From: Brevundimonas bacteroides DSM 4726 | GTDB lineage: Bacteria; Pseudomonadota; Alphaproteobacteria; Caulobacterales; Caulobacteraceae | Direction of reading: 5' to 3' | Assembly (NCBI RefSeq): GCF_000701445.1 | Contig: NZ_KL370782.1 | Span: forward strand, 68,983-132,982 | DNA length: 64,000 nucleotides | Shown: in pieces, positions 1 to 8,390 of the stretch | Layout of the letters: each line of letters begins with the position of its first letter | Numbering within the stretch: position 1 is the stretch's first letter | Position numbers and translations under genes: made by a program | Notes under the pieces: model-generated | What the model saw: only the letters and a program-made list of their open reading frames with translations | Told to the model about the DNA's origin: nothing | Databases searched by the model: none

Positions 1-59
1 GAGTTTCCCGCGCCATCGGAACTAAGTCGCTGATTTTGTTAGATCGCCCGCTGCTTTCC

Positions 60-127
60 CGACGTTTCCGGACCCTATCCGGCCCGGATTTTGAGTCCGG
101 CGCGTCTACCAATTCCACCACCGGGGC
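60..127 (-). tRNA. tRNA-Leu (anticodon CAA), 5' part only; disrupted
   Basis: Read on the minus strand from base 127, the acceptor 5' strand GCCCCGG, a D-arm (GTGGAATTGGTAGACGCG) and an anticodon arm CCGGA-CTCAAAA-TCCGG are all normal for tRNA-Leu. The anticodon CAA is at 91-93. A variable-arm-like hairpin (CCGGA/TCCGG) follows. After that no T-arm with GGTTCGA and no CCGGGGC acceptor partner can be found down to base 1, so the 3' part is missing. The likely reading is an attachment-site fragment left by an integrated element. It could also be a decayed tRNA. A functional tRNA is not supported. Confidence 0.75.
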
Positions 128-222
128 GCGGGTCCGCTCATAGCGGGCGACGCCGGGCCGCGTCATCAGGAAAATGGGTCGAGGCCTTGCGTTCCATCGT
201 GGTGTAACGCATCTGGCGTCGC

Positions 223-1176
223 ATGAGCGCCTCACTGCCTGACCTCGCCGTCGTCTATGAACATCCTGAGTGGTTCGAGCCCCTGTTCCGGGCGCTGGAG
301 CGCCACGGCGTCAGCTATGTGAAGGTGCCCCTGGCGGGCAGCACCTTCGACCCAGCCGCCTCGCCCGCTCCGGCGACGGTGGTGTTCAGCCGGGTGGCGA
401 TGAGCTCCTTCCTGCGCGATCCGGAGCATCCGATCTTCTACGCCCAAAGCCTGTTCGAGCACTGGCAGGGGCTGGGGACGCGGGTGGTGAATGCCTCGGC
501 GCTGAACATCGACACCTCCAAGGCGCGGCAGATGAGCCTGATCGCGCGGCTGGGGCTGAAGGGTCCGGCGACGCGGGTGGCGCACCGGCAAGCGGACATT
601 CCGGCAGCGGCGCAAGGGTTGCGGTTCCCCGTGCTGGTCAAGGCGGACATCGGCGGGGCGGGCGCGGGCATCACCCGCTATGAGACGCCGGAGAAACTGG
701 CCGAGGCGGCGGGCGAGAAGTGGTGCCCGGTCGGCGTCAACGGCATCTCCCTGATCCAGGAATATGCGCCCCGCCGCGACGGCAAGGTGACGCGCGTCGA
801 GACGCTGAACGGCAAATACCTGTACGCCATCGACATCGAGAGCCCGGGCGACGCCTTCGACCTGTGCCCCGCTGACGCCTGTCTGGTGCGGCCGGGCGCG
901 CCGACGCTAACGATGACGAAGGCCGAGCCGTCGGCGGAGATCATCGCGGCGGTGGAGCGGATCGCTGTCGAGGGCGGGCTGGAGGTCGGCGGGGTCGAAT
1001 ATCTGGTCGACGAGCGTGACGGTTCGGTTCTCTTCTACGACATCAACGGTCTGTCGAACTTCGTGGCCAATCCGGTCCAGGTGCTGGGCTTCGACCCGCA
1101 CGACGATCTGGTGGAATGGCTGAAGACGATCATCGCGGACGAGAAGGCCAAGCGCGGCGGAGACCTGGCGGCATGA
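223..1176 (+). CDS. ATP-grasp domain protein (RimK/glutathione-synthetase-like ligase)
   Basis: A 317-residue protein with the two-part ATP-grasp layout. The central part has the phosphate-binding lysine and glycine loop (FPVLVKADIGGAGAGITRY, about residues 135-153). The C-terminal part has acidic and Asn metal-binding residues (GVEYLVDERDGSVLFYDING). ATP-grasp ligases join a carboxylate to an amine or thiol through an acyl-phosphate. The substrate cannot be read from the sequence. The gene ends in an ATGA overlap with the flavin monooxygenase downstream, so the two are probably co-translated and work on the same small molecule or peptide. The ATG at 223 has only weak ribosome-binding signal. 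Confidence 0.85.
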   Translation: MSASLPDLAVVYEHPEWFEPLFRALERHGVSYVKVPLAGSTFDPAASPAPATVVFSRVAMSSFLRDPEHPIFYAQSLFEHWQGLGTRVVNASALNIDTSKARQMSLIARLGLKGPATRVAHRQADIPAAAQGLRFPVLVKADIGGAGAGITRYETPEKLAEAAGEKWCPVGVNGISLIQEYAPRRDGKVTRVETLNGKYLYAIDIESPGDAFDLCPADACLVRPGAPTLTMTKAEPSAEIIAAVERIAVEGGLEVGGVEYLVDERDGSVLFYDINGLSNFVANPVQVLGFDPHDDLVEWLKTIIADEKAKRGGDLAA

Positions 1177-2216
1177 GATACGGATACTGGGCCCCGGTCT
1201 TCGGCGGCTGGCTGAGGAACGTCGACGACGAGCGCGAGGCGAGCTGGGAGAACCTGTCGCGACTGGTCAAGCGGTCGGAGACGCTGGGCTATGACCTGAC
1301 CCTGATCGCCGAGCTGAACCTGAACGACATCAAGGGCATCGAGGCGCCGGCGCTGGACGCCTGGTCCTCGGCGGCGGCGCTCGCGGCGATCACCGAGACG
1401 ATCGAGCTGATGGTGGCGGTGCGGCCGAACTTTCACCAGCCGGCCCTGTTCGCCAAGCAGGCGGCCAACATCGACCGGATCTCGGGCGGCCGCCTCGCGC
1501 TGAATGTCGTGTCGTCCTGGTGGGCCAAGGAGGCCGAGAGCTATGGCCTGCAGTTCGACCAGCATGACGACCGCTATGCCCGCACCGGCGAATGGCTGGA
1601 AGTGCTGAACCGTCTGTGGACGGAGAAACGCGTCGATTTCGAGGGGCGCTACTACACGCTGAAGGACGCCATCGTGGAGCCCAAGCCGACGTCGAGCCCT
1701 GAGCGGCCGCGCCCGGTGATCTATGCGGGCGGCGAGTCGGAAGCGGCCAAGACCCTGATCGCCCGATTCTGCGACGCCTATGTCATGCATGGCGACGAGC
1801 CGGAGTTCATCGCAGAGAAGGTGGCCGACATGAAGGCGCGGCGCGAGAGCTTCGGCCTGCCGCCGATGCAGTACGGCATGGCGGGCTATGCGATCGTGCG
1901 CGACAGCCAGGCCGAGGCCGAGCGCGAACTGGAGCGTATCACGACCATCCCAGGCCTGGCCGAGGGCCAGCCGCCCGCTGGCTTCGCCAACTTTGACCAG
2001 TGGCTGTCAGGCACGGAACTGGAACGCGAGCTGAAGATCCTCGAGTACAGTGTCTCCAACCGCGGCCTGCGCCCCGGCTTCGTCGGCACGCCGGAAACTG
2101 TCCGGGAGCGGATTGAGGCCTTCGAGGCGGCAGGGCTGGACCTGCTGCTGCTCCAGATGTCGCCTCAGGAAGAAGAGATGGAGCGGTTCTCGGCGCAGGT
2201 GATGCGGCCGAACTGA
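1173..2216 (+). CDS. LLM-class flavin-dependent monooxygenase (SsuD/SfnG-like)
   Basis: A 347-residue bacterial-luciferase-like TIM barrel. The N-terminal YGYWAPVFGGWLRN, the NVVSSWWAKEAESYG segment and the long C-terminal helix region match FMNH2-dependent alkanesulfonate and dimethylsulfone monooxygenases. These use reduced flavin from a separate reductase to cleave C-S bonds, but many family members have other substrates. The start at 1173 gives a four-base ATGA overlap with the ATP-grasp gene. In-frame codons upstream lie inside that gene and encode an unrelated basic stretch. No flavin reductase or sulfonate transporter is nearby, so a sulfur-scavenging role is not supported by context. 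Confidence 0.85.
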   Translation: MRYGYWAPVFGGWLRNVDDEREASWENLSRLVKRSETLGYDLTLIAELNLNDIKGIEAPALDAWSSAAALAAITETIELMVAVRPNFHQPALFAKQAANIDRISGGRLALNVVSSWWAKEAESYGLQFDQHDDRYARTGEWLEVLNRLWTEKRVDFEGRYYTLKDAIVEPKPTSSPERPRPVIYAGGESEAAKTLIARFCDAYVMHGDEPEFIAEKVADMKARRESFGLPPMQYGMAGYAIVRDSQAEAERELERITTIPGLAEGQPPAGFANFDQWLSGTELERELKILEYSVSNRGLRPGFVGTPETVRERIEAFEAAGLDLLLLQMSPQEEEMERFSAQVMRPN

Positions 2217-2220
2217 CGGT

Positions 2221-3228
2221 TTAGAGCGGCGTCACAACCTGCTCGATCGCTCCAAAGATCGAGTGGTGCTTCTCATCGAGCATCTCAATGCGGACGGTGT
2301 CGCCGTGCTTCAGGAAGGGCGTAGTGGGCGCGCCGGAGGTGATCGTCTCGACCGTCCGCACCTCGGCGATGCAGGAGTAGCCGAGTCCGCCCTGGTCGAC
2401 CGGCTTGCCGGGGCCGCCGTCGGCGCCGCGGTTCGAGACCGTGCCTGAGCCGATAATCGACCCGGCGACCAAGGAACGCGTCTTCGCCAGATGGGCGATC
2501 AGGACGCCGAAGTCGAAGGTCATGTCGACTCCGGCATCGGCGCGACCGAAATCCTGGCCGTTCAGTTGGACCGCCATGGCACCGTGAAGCTTGCCGTCTT
2601 TCCAGCGGTCGCCCAGCGCATCCGGCGTGACGAAGACGGGCGACAAGGCCGACGCCGGCTTGGACTGGACGAAGCCGAAGCCCTTGGCCAGTTCACCGGG
2701 GATTAAGTTCCTGAGCGACACGTCATTGACCAGACCGACGAGGCGGATGTGCCCCTTCGCCTCCTCCGGTGTCACGCCCTGCGGCACGTCGCCGGTGACG
2801 ACGACGATTTCAGCCTCCAGGTCGCAGCCCCACGCCTCGTCGGCGAGCCGGATGGGATCGCGCGGGCCCATGAAGTGGTCCGAGCCGCCCTGATACATCA
2901 GGGGGTCGGTCCAGAAGCTGGCGGGCATCTCGGCGCCCCGCGCCTTACGCACCAGTTCGACGTGGTTCACATAGGCCGAGCCGTCCGCCCACTGGTACGC
3001 GCGGGGCAAGGGGGCGGCGGTGTCACGCTCATGAAAGCGGCCGCGTGGCACGGCTTCGTGATCCAGACTTTCGGCCAGCGCCCGCAGGCGGGGCTCGCAC
3101 CGGTCCCAGTCGTCCAGCGCTGCCTGCAACGTCGGGGCGATCAGGAAGGCGTCGGTGAACCAGGCGAGGTCCGAGGAGACGACGACGAGGCGGCCGTCGC
3201 GGCCGTGCTTGAGCGAGGCGAGTTTCAT
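2221..3228 (-). CDS. fahA: fumarylacetoacetate hydrolase family protein (fumarylacetoacetase)
   Basis: A 335-residue FAH-fold hydrolase. The metal-binding acidic residues are seen in WGCDLEAEIVVVTGDVP. The later GFVQSKPASALSP and SIIGSGTVSNRG segments are typical of the catalytic core. Family members split fumarylacetoacetate to fumarate and acetoacetate in tyrosine breakdown, or cleave related beta-diketones. The N-terminus MKLASLKHGRDG matches the bacterial single-gene fumarylacetoacetases of about 330 residues, not the longer eukaryotic form. No homogentisate dioxygenase or maleylacetoacetate isomerase gene is in the window, so the pathway role is inferred from family alone. It converges with the monooxygenase gene, with four bases between. 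Confidence 0.85.
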   Translation of the reverse strand: MKLASLKHGRDGRLVVVSSDLAWFTDAFLIAPTLQAALDDWDRCEPRLRALAESLDHEAVPRGRFHERDTAAPLPRAYQWADGSAYVNHVELVRKARGAEMPASFWTDPLMYQGGSDHFMGPRDPIRLADEAWGCDLEAEIVVVTGDVPQGVTPEEAKGHIRLVGLVNDVSLRNLIPGELAKGFGFVQSKPASALSPVFVTPDALGDRWKDGKLHGAMAVQLNGQDFGRADAGVDMTFDFGVLIAHLAKTRSLVAGSIIGSGTVSNRGADGGPGKPVDQGGLGYSCIAEVRTVETITSGAPTTPFLKHGDTVRIEMLDEKHHSIFGAIEQVVTPL

Positions 3229-3273
3229 GGCGGGAGGCTTACGGCCTTTCCGCGTCGATGGGAACGCCGGGGA

Positions 3274-4005
3274 TCAGTGATGGCCGCCCGGGGTGGGCTT
3301 GGGCGCGGGCACCTCTGTCGCCAGCTGGCGGGCGGCGGCCTCCAGCTCCCGGATCCGCGCGTCGGCGGCAGGATCGGAAGGAGTCGTCCCCCACCAGCCG
3401 GCGAACTCCTCCAGCGCCGCGCGCACGCCCGCGACGTGCTGGGGCGGCGACGGCGACGGCGGTGGCGGCGGCGGCGGCGGGCCAGGAGGCAGGTGCAGGA
3501 CCGCGCCGACCAGACCACCGCTCTCGCCCACGGCCGCTGCTCCAGCCGCGCCTGAGCCCGCGGCAGCCGAAGCAGCAGCCCCGCCTCCCTGACCGGGAAT
3601 TGGGACGATCACCGCATGAGGGGTGACCGGCTGGATCGGCGGCGGAGGCGGGGCCGCGGGCTTCACCTTACCGGCGATGGCGTCCTTCAAAGCGCCGCTC
3701 GACTTGCCCAGCGGACCAGCCAGGCCCAGCACCGTCCCCAGGCGGATCTCGATCTCGTCGACCAGGGCCTGGGCGGCGTTGATGGTGGCTCCGCCATGGG
3801 CGGCGAGCGCGGCGTTCAGCTTGCGCTGGATGGCGGCGTGGATGGAGGCGGCGACGGCTCGAGGGGATGGGCCGTCGTTCTTCTTCATTCGCGCCAACGC
3901 ATATCCGGCCCAGACCGCGAGCGCGAGGACCGCCAGACCCGCCAGCACCATCGGCAGGCTGATGACCGGAACGGCGCGTTCGACCGGGAAATCCTGAGGA
4001 TACAT
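3274..4005 (-). CDS. membrane-anchored protein with proline-rich and glycine/alanine-rich linker, function unknown
   Basis: A 243-residue protein starting at the ATG at 4005, preceded by GGGAG about nine bases upstream. A longer start at 4062 is possible but lacks this site. One transmembrane segment (about residues 14-32, VLAGLAVLALAVWAGYALA) leads to a helical, moderately charged region. Then come a Gly/Ala linker, a run of eight prolines in a Pro/Ser stretch, and a short helical C-terminus. The proline run comes from a GGC-type repeat near 3455-3485. I recognise no family. A cell-envelope role is plausible because proline-rich linkers often span the periplasm or recruit partners, but nothing in the neighbours confirms it. 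Confidence 0.7.
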   Translation of the reverse strand: MYPQDFPVERAVPVISLPMVLAGLAVLALAVWAGYALARMKKNDGPSPRAVAASIHAAIQRKLNAALAAHGGATINAAQALVDEIEIRLGTVLGLAGPLGKSSGALKDAIAGKVKPAAPPPPPIQPVTPHAVIVPIPGQGGGAAASAAAGSGAAGAAAVGESGGLVGAVLHLPPGPPPPPPPPSPSPPQHVAGVRAALEEFAGWWGTTPSDPAADARIRELEAAARQLATEVPAPKPTPGGHH

Positions 4006-4098
4006 CGATGGGTCTCCCGTCACGGCCTGGCCGATCATTGGCGGGCCGGGGCGGCTTCGCAACGGAAAAGGTTAACGCCGGTCGGTGAAACCTGTGCG

Positions 4099-4368
4099 TC
4101 AGCCCGGCGCGTGCAGCAGGGCGCGGGCCTCCACGCCCGTCCTGGTCGCCGGATCGCGGACTTCGACTTCGACGACGATGGCACCGGCGGGGTCGTGCGC
4201 CCAAAGGTAGCGACGCTCGACCTCGACCGTGCGCCCGGAAGGGGCGAAGCCCTCGAAGCTGTCGCCCCACGGGGTGATCCGCTTCAGCTCCGGCCAGGTC
4301 AGGGCGCAGGCGGCGTTCAGCTCCTCCTGGGCCATCTCGGTCAGTTCATCGGCCGGGTTCACAGCCAT
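4099..4368 (-). CDS. small conserved-looking protein, function unknown (89 aa)
   Basis: An 89-residue acidic protein with no signal peptide or membrane segment. It starts as a helix (NPADELTEMAQEELNAACAL) and then reads as alternating beta strands (RRYLWAHDPAGAIVVEVEV). I do not recognise the family. Its start overlaps the end of the ICMT-like methyltransferase by ten bases on the same strand, which suggests translational coupling and makes it likely to be real. Confidence 0.6.
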   Translation of the reverse strand: MAVNPADELTEMAQEELNAACALTWPELKRITPWGDSFEGFAPSGRTVEVERRYLWAHDPAGAIVVEVEVRDPATRTGVEARALLHAPG

Positions 4369-4835
4369 CGGCGGACCCGGCGACGATAGGCGTCATAGTC
4401 AGCGCCGAAGCGTGCGGAGAGGTAGACCTCCTCGCGCTGGATGACGAAGCGATCGACGACGAGCAGACAGGGGAACAGCAGGACAAGCGCCAGCGGGCTG
4501 TTCAGTCCCACGGCAAGCGCCAGATAGGTGATGGCGAAGCCGAGGTAGATGGGGTTCCGGGTCACGCCATAGATGCCAGTGGTCACCAGGCTCGTGGAGG
4601 GCTTCCACGGTTGCACCGCTGTCTTCGCGTTCTGGAACATGCCGGCCGCCCAGGCCTCGATGAAGAGACCGAGCGCCAACCCGGCCAGCGCGATCCCGCC
4701 GCGCAGATTGCGGTCTAGACCCAGGCCCGGTTCCTCGATCAGACGACCTACGCCCCAGCCGAGCGCGAGGAAGCCGAGATAGATCAGAGGCGGTGGCGCG
4801 ATCACGCCGGGGATGTCGGATGCCGGGCGGCTCAT
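4359..4835 (-). CDS. isoprenylcysteine carboxyl methyltransferase-like membrane methyltransferase
   Basis: A 158-residue integral membrane protein with four or five hydrophobic segments. The C-terminal signature YGVTRNPIYLGF followed by FVIQREEVYLSARFG-DYDAYRRRVRRWL is that of the ICMT/PEMT superfamily, which uses S-adenosylmethionine at the membrane. In bacteria the substrates are usually unknown lipids or modified cysteines. It lies between the isoaspartyl peptidase gene (four bases upstream) and the 89-residue gene it overlaps, so the three probably form one operon. Confidence 0.85.
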   Translation of the reverse strand: MSRPASDIPGVIAPPPLIYLGFLALGWGVGRLIEEPGLGLDRNLRGGIALAGLALGLFIEAWAAGMFQNAKTAVQPWKPSTSLVTTGIYGVTRNPIYLGFAITYLALAVGLNSPLALVLLFPCLLVVDRFVIQREEVYLSARFGADYDAYRRRVRRWL

Positions 4836-4839
4836 GGGC

Positions 4840-5898
4840 TCAGTCTTCGTCGGAGTAGATGGCCACGCGGGCTGGTTCCGAGGAGGTGATCGCGCCCCGA
4901 TACATGCCGGAAGTGGTCATGGCGAAGCCGGGCACGCCGTTCGCATCCACGACGATGACCCCGCCATAGCCCCCTAGCGACAGGGCGTCGTCGACTTCGG
5001 CCTGACCGGCCTCTTCGGACGAAGCCCCGGCGGCGATGCGGGTGCAGATGTCGCGGGCGACCGTTGCGCGGATGTAGAACTCCCCGTCTCCGGTGGCCGA
5101 GACGGCGCAGCCGTCGCGGTTGGAGGCATAGGTGCCCGCGCCAAGCACAGGCACGTCGCCGACACGGCCCCAGCGCTTGCCCGTGGTGCCCCCGGTCGAG
5201 GTCCCGGCCGCCAGGGTTCCCGACTGGTCCAGCGCTACGGCGCCCACTGTGCCGAACTTGCGCTCGTTCAGCGGCGGAGCCGGTTCCAGCGAGGCCATGC
5301 CGGCGGAGGGCGCGCCGAGCGGGCGGGCGGGGATGGGCAGGTTCCGCTCACGGAGGAAATTCTCCAGACCGCGCCAGCGCCGCTCGGTAAAGAAGTAGGA
5401 GGGATCGACCTGCTCCAGCCCCTGAGACGCCGCGAAGCTGTCCGCGCCCTGGCCGATCAGCATGACGTGGGGCGAGTGTTCCATGACCGCCCGCGCAGCG
5501 GCGATGGGGTGGCGTGTGGTGGTCAGGCCCGCGACGGCCCCGGCGGACAGGTCGCGGCCATTCATGACCGCCGCGTCGAGTTCGTTGCGCCCATCGGCCG
5601 TGAAGACGGCGCCCCTGCCCGCGTTGAACAGGGGGTCGTCCTCCATGATCTGGATGGCGGCCTCGATGGCGTCGAGCGAGGATCCGCCGTCGCGCAGGAT
5701 GGCGGCCCCGGACTCGAGCGCGCGCGACAGGGAAGCGCGGTAGGCGGCATCCTGTTCAGGCGACAGGTTCGCGCGCTCTATGACGCCGGCTCCGCCGTGG
5801 ATGGCGAAGGCCCAGCGGGGTGCATCCTGTGCGGCGGCGGGGACTGTGAGCGCGGCTGACGCGAGGAGCACCAGCGCCGAAAGCTTTGTTGTGTTCAT
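4840..5898 (-). CDS. iaaA: exported isoaspartyl peptidase / L-asparaginase (Ntn hydrolase)
   Basis: A 352-residue plant-type asparaginase. A Sec signal peptide ends near residue 24 (TVPAAAQD), placing it in the periplasm. The precursor cleaves itself before the nucleophile Thr217 in KFGTVGAVALD. The following TSTGGTTGKRWGRVGD and GAGTYASN supply the substrate site. It hydrolyses beta-aspartyl dipeptides and to some extent asparagine. The N-terminal HGGAG motif and length are normal for the family. It is the first gene of a minus-strand cluster with the ICMT-like methyltransferase. Confidence 0.92.
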   Translation of the reverse strand: MNTTKLSALVLLASAALTVPAAAQDAPRWAFAIHGGAGVIERANLSPEQDAAYRASLSRALESGAAILRDGGSSLDAIEAAIQIMEDDPLFNAGRGAVFTADGRNELDAAVMNGRDLSAGAVAGLTTTRHPIAAARAVMEHSPHVMLIGQGADSFAASQGLEQVDPSYFFTERRWRGLENFLRERNLPIPARPLGAPSAGMASLEPAPPLNERKFGTVGAVALDQSGTLAAGTSTGGTTGKRWGRVGDVPVLGAGTYASNRDGCAVSATGDGEFYIRATVARDICTRIAAGASSEEAGQAEVDDALSLGGYGGVIVVDANGVPGFAMTTSGMYRGAITSSEPARVAIYSDED

Positions 5899-6028
5899 CG
5901 GGCCGTTCGCTCCGCTGCGCGCTGTGGTCTAGGTCAGTCTAGGGTCAGGCATCGTCGGAGCCGGGGATTGTAATGTCCAGAGGACTCGACCGAAGGCGAA
6001 GCGCGATGCTAGCTCGGACCATCTCCAT

Positions 6029-6982
6029 TCAGCCCTGCCGCGTCGCCGGTGGCGGCGCAAACGATGGGCGAACCGCTCCAAAGGCGACGCGCCCCCGCCC
6101 ATAGTCCAGCATGACCCGGTCAAACCGATAGAGCACGTCGGCCCCAAGCAGCAGGGCCGGACGGTCTGCCAGCCCCAGAGCCTCGAAGGCATGAAGGTCG
6201 GCGAATAGCAAAGGCGTCTCACCAAGCGACCGCCCGCCGACCGTCAAATCCCGTACCTGGCCGAGACGGGCGGCGAGCCTTTGGCCTGTCACGCCATAGA
6301 CGTCGATGCCGTCACGCGTCGTTGTTCCGTCCAGCGAAGAAAGCAGCGCCAAGTTTCCAATGGAATATTGGGCACCCGAATCGACGAAGGCGTCCACGGG
6401 GCGACCCTCGACCCGGCTGTTCAGCAGTATCAGTTGACCGAACCGCCCGGTCCGGGCCCCGGTTTCGCGCGGCAGCCTGGTCGGAGGCACGCCGGTCACG
6501 ATGCGGTCGCCAGCGGGCCTAATTCGAACCTCGCGCCGGATCAGATCAACTTCAAGAGTGAATGATGACAAGACATCCAGCCCGACGAGACCGTCGGCGG
6601 CGAGGCTCCGGCGAGGAAGGGCCGGTGCGACGAGATGCCGGAACCGTCGGCCCCCGAAGCTGAGTCGGCCGAGGACGACCGAGGCGACGATCTCAGCCGC
6701 CGTCACTCCGTGGACGACGAGGCCCGGCCCCGCCGGCAATCCCAGCGACGCCGCGAGATCGGCCGCGATGGCCGTCCGTTCCGCGCCGGTATCGAGCACG
6801 AACAGGGCCTCGTGCCCGTCGACGCGAACGGTCGCCGCCATGCGGGTCAGGCTGTTGACCGACAGGGCCTGTGCCGTCTCTGGCGGGGTCTGCTGACTCG
6901 ATAGCCAGGCTGCGGCGACCAGCCCGGACAGTGCGACGCGCCGGTCCAGACCTCGATCCAGCCGCTCATCACCCTGGTCCAT
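6029..6982 (-). CDS. retropepsin-like aspartic protease, two-domain, probably exported
   Basis: A 317-residue protein with two aspartic-protease half-sites: DTGAERT at 64-66 onward and DSGAQYS at 201-203 onward, each at the start of a clan-AA beta-barrel lobe. A hydrophobic segment near residues 18-28 after an Arg-rich start may be an export signal or anchor. The family includes single-lobed dimers. Here both lobes are in one chain, as in pepsin-type enzymes but with retropepsin-like spacing. The second site has Ser instead of Thr after Asp, which aspartic proteases tolerate. Substrate unknown. Confidence 0.8.
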   Translation of the reverse strand: MDQGDERLDRGLDRRVALSGLVAAAWLSSQQTPPETAQALSVNSLTRMAATVRVDGHEALFVLDTGAERTAIAADLAASLGLPAGPGLVVHGVTAAEIVASVVLGRLSFGGRRFRHLVAPALPRRSLAADGLVGLDVLSSFTLEVDLIRREVRIRPAGDRIVTGVPPTRLPRETGARTGRFGQLILLNSRVEGRPVDAFVDSGAQYSIGNLALLSSLDGTTTRDGIDVYGVTGQRLAARLGQVRDLTVGGRSLGETPLLFADLHAFEALGLADRPALLLGADVLYRFDRVMLDYGRGRVAFGAVRPSFAPPPATRQG

Positions 6983-7115
6983 GCCAGCCCTCGCCCCGAA
7001 ACCCGGGCCGTGACGCTAGGCTCCGGGTCGGGCGGCGCCAAGCGTCGGGCTTCACGCAAGCGTTCGTCTTGGTACCGGACTGTGCTATGCAGGGTTGCGA
7101 ACATGGGAGGTCGTG

Positions 7116-7463
7116 ATGCTGCCGATCCTGCTGCTTCTGGTCGCCGAGCCCCAGTCGGTGACGATTGCGCCTGGTGCCGAGCCTCTGAATCAGGCGCACC
7201 GGACGGCGGCTGACATTCCGGTTCTGGGTCGACCGCACCCGAGTTGCTCGCCTCAGACGGTACTCATCCGAAGCGCTCCGGCGGCCGCCGAGGACCTGCT
7301 GTGGCGTGACTCCGATCCGGCGATCGGCCTGCACCTGTTGCTGGAGCGCCGGATCGCAGGATGTCCCGCGCCCCTCGTCGTCGGATACCGGTCGCCGGGT
7401 TCGACATCTTCGGCCGCCGTCCCATCGTCGGCCACCGCCCTGACGCGGCGGCTCGCCGACTAG
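7116..7463 (+). CDS. small protein with N-terminal hydrophobic segment, function unknown (115 aa)
   Basis: Starts at ATG 7116 with GGAGG five bases upstream, a strong ribosome-binding site and the main reason to believe it. The N-terminus MLPILLLLVAEPQS looks like a short export signal without the usual positive charges. Two cysteines (SC.PQT and AGCPAP) could form a disulphide outside the cytoplasm. No family recognised. Its end overlaps the end of convergent xerC by four bases. It is divergent from the protease at 6982. Confidence 0.55.
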   Translation: MLPILLLLVAEPQSVTIAPGAEPLNQAHRTAADIPVLGRPHPSCSPQTVLIRSAPAAAEDLLWRDSDPAIGLHLLLERRIAGCPAPLVVGYRSPGSTSSAAVPSSATALTRRLAD

Positions 7464-8389
7464 GCTCTTGGATGAGCCGAGGCGTAGGCCCCCAGCAAAT
7501 GGGCGGCATCGACGGCGGTGTACTTCTGCGTCGTCGACAGGCTGGCGTGGCCCAACAATTCCTGGATGCTGCGTAGATCGGCCCCCGCGCCCAGCAGGTG
7601 GGTGGCGAAACTGTGCCGGAGCGCATGCGGCGTCGCCGAGGCGGGTAGGCCGAGCCGTCCCCGGAGCCGCTGGACCGTGGCCTGAACGTGCCGGGCGGAC
7701 AACGGCCCTCCGCGACGGGCCCGGAATAGGGCATCGGTCGGTTCCGGCGGAAAGGGCTGGGCGGCGACGGCGCGGTCCACGGCCTGGCGCACCGCGGGCA
7801 GGACCGGCACGATTCGGGTCTTGCCGCCCTTGCCTGTGATCCTCAGTGTCTCCGGCAGGGGCGCGTCGGCGCGGTTCAGGCTGAGCGCCTCCGAGAGCCG
7901 CAGCCCGCAGCCGTAGAGCAGGCTCAGCACCGCCGCGTCCCTCAGCGCCTCCCAAGGCTCGGCGTCAGGATCGAGGCCGGGCTCGGCTAGCATTCCCTTG
8001 GCCTGATCGGCGCTGACGGGCCGGGGCAGGGACGGCTTGACCCTGGGTCCTCGCACCAGCGCCAGCTGAGGCGTCGGCACACCGCAGCGCCGGTCCAGAA
8101 AGCCGTGGAAGGTGCGGATGGCCGACAGGGTCTGGCTCAGCGACCGGGCCGACAGGGGATGATTGCCACCGCGTCGCTCGGCCAGATGCGCGCGCACCTC
8201 GGCTGCGGTCACGGTGCCCAGATCCGCCAGCCGTTGTGGCTCGCCGCGATGCCGCTCCAGAAACGCCAGCCAGCTCCGGCCGACATGCCCATACGCCTCA
8301 AGTGTTCGCGGCGACAGGCGGCGCTCGTGCGCCAGGTGCTCAAGCCAGGCTGCGAAGGCCTCGGAAGCTGGCACCTGGGTGGCGGTCAT
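7460..8389 (-). CDS. xerC: tyrosine recombinase XerC
   Basis: A 309-residue tyrosine recombinase with an N-terminal SAM-like DNA-binding domain (about 10-105) and a full catalytic set: Arg164 in CGLRLSEAL, Lys in TGKGGK, His255-x-x-Arg258 in PHALRHSF, His281 in LGHASLS and the nucleophile Tyr290. XerC with XerD resolves chromosome dimers at dif. Length and its placement in a housekeeping cluster (tal-DUF484-xerC) argue for XerC and not a phage integrase. DUF484 is also next to xerC in many proteobacteria. Confidence 0.92.
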   Translation of the reverse strand: MTATQVPASEAFAAWLEHLAHERRLSPRTLEAYGHVGRSWLAFLERHRGEPQRLADLGTVTAAEVRAHLAERRGGNHPLSARSLSQTLSAIRTFHGFLDRRCGVPTPQLALVRGPRVKPSLPRPVSADQAKGMLAEPGLDPDAEPWEALRDAAVLSLLYGCGLRLSEALSLNRADAPLPETLRITGKGGKTRIVPVLPAVRQAVDRAVAAQPFPPEPTDALFRARRGGPLSARHVQATVQRLRGRLGLPASATPHALRHSFATHLLGAGADLRSIQELLGHASLSTTQKYTAVDAAHLLGAYASAHPRA

Positions 8390-8390
8390 C

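Noticed and set aside
1-127. Group I intron interrupting tRNA-Leu(CAA)
   Set aside because: Bacterial tRNA introns of this kind sit in the anticodon loop, which is intact here. The break comes after the variable arm.
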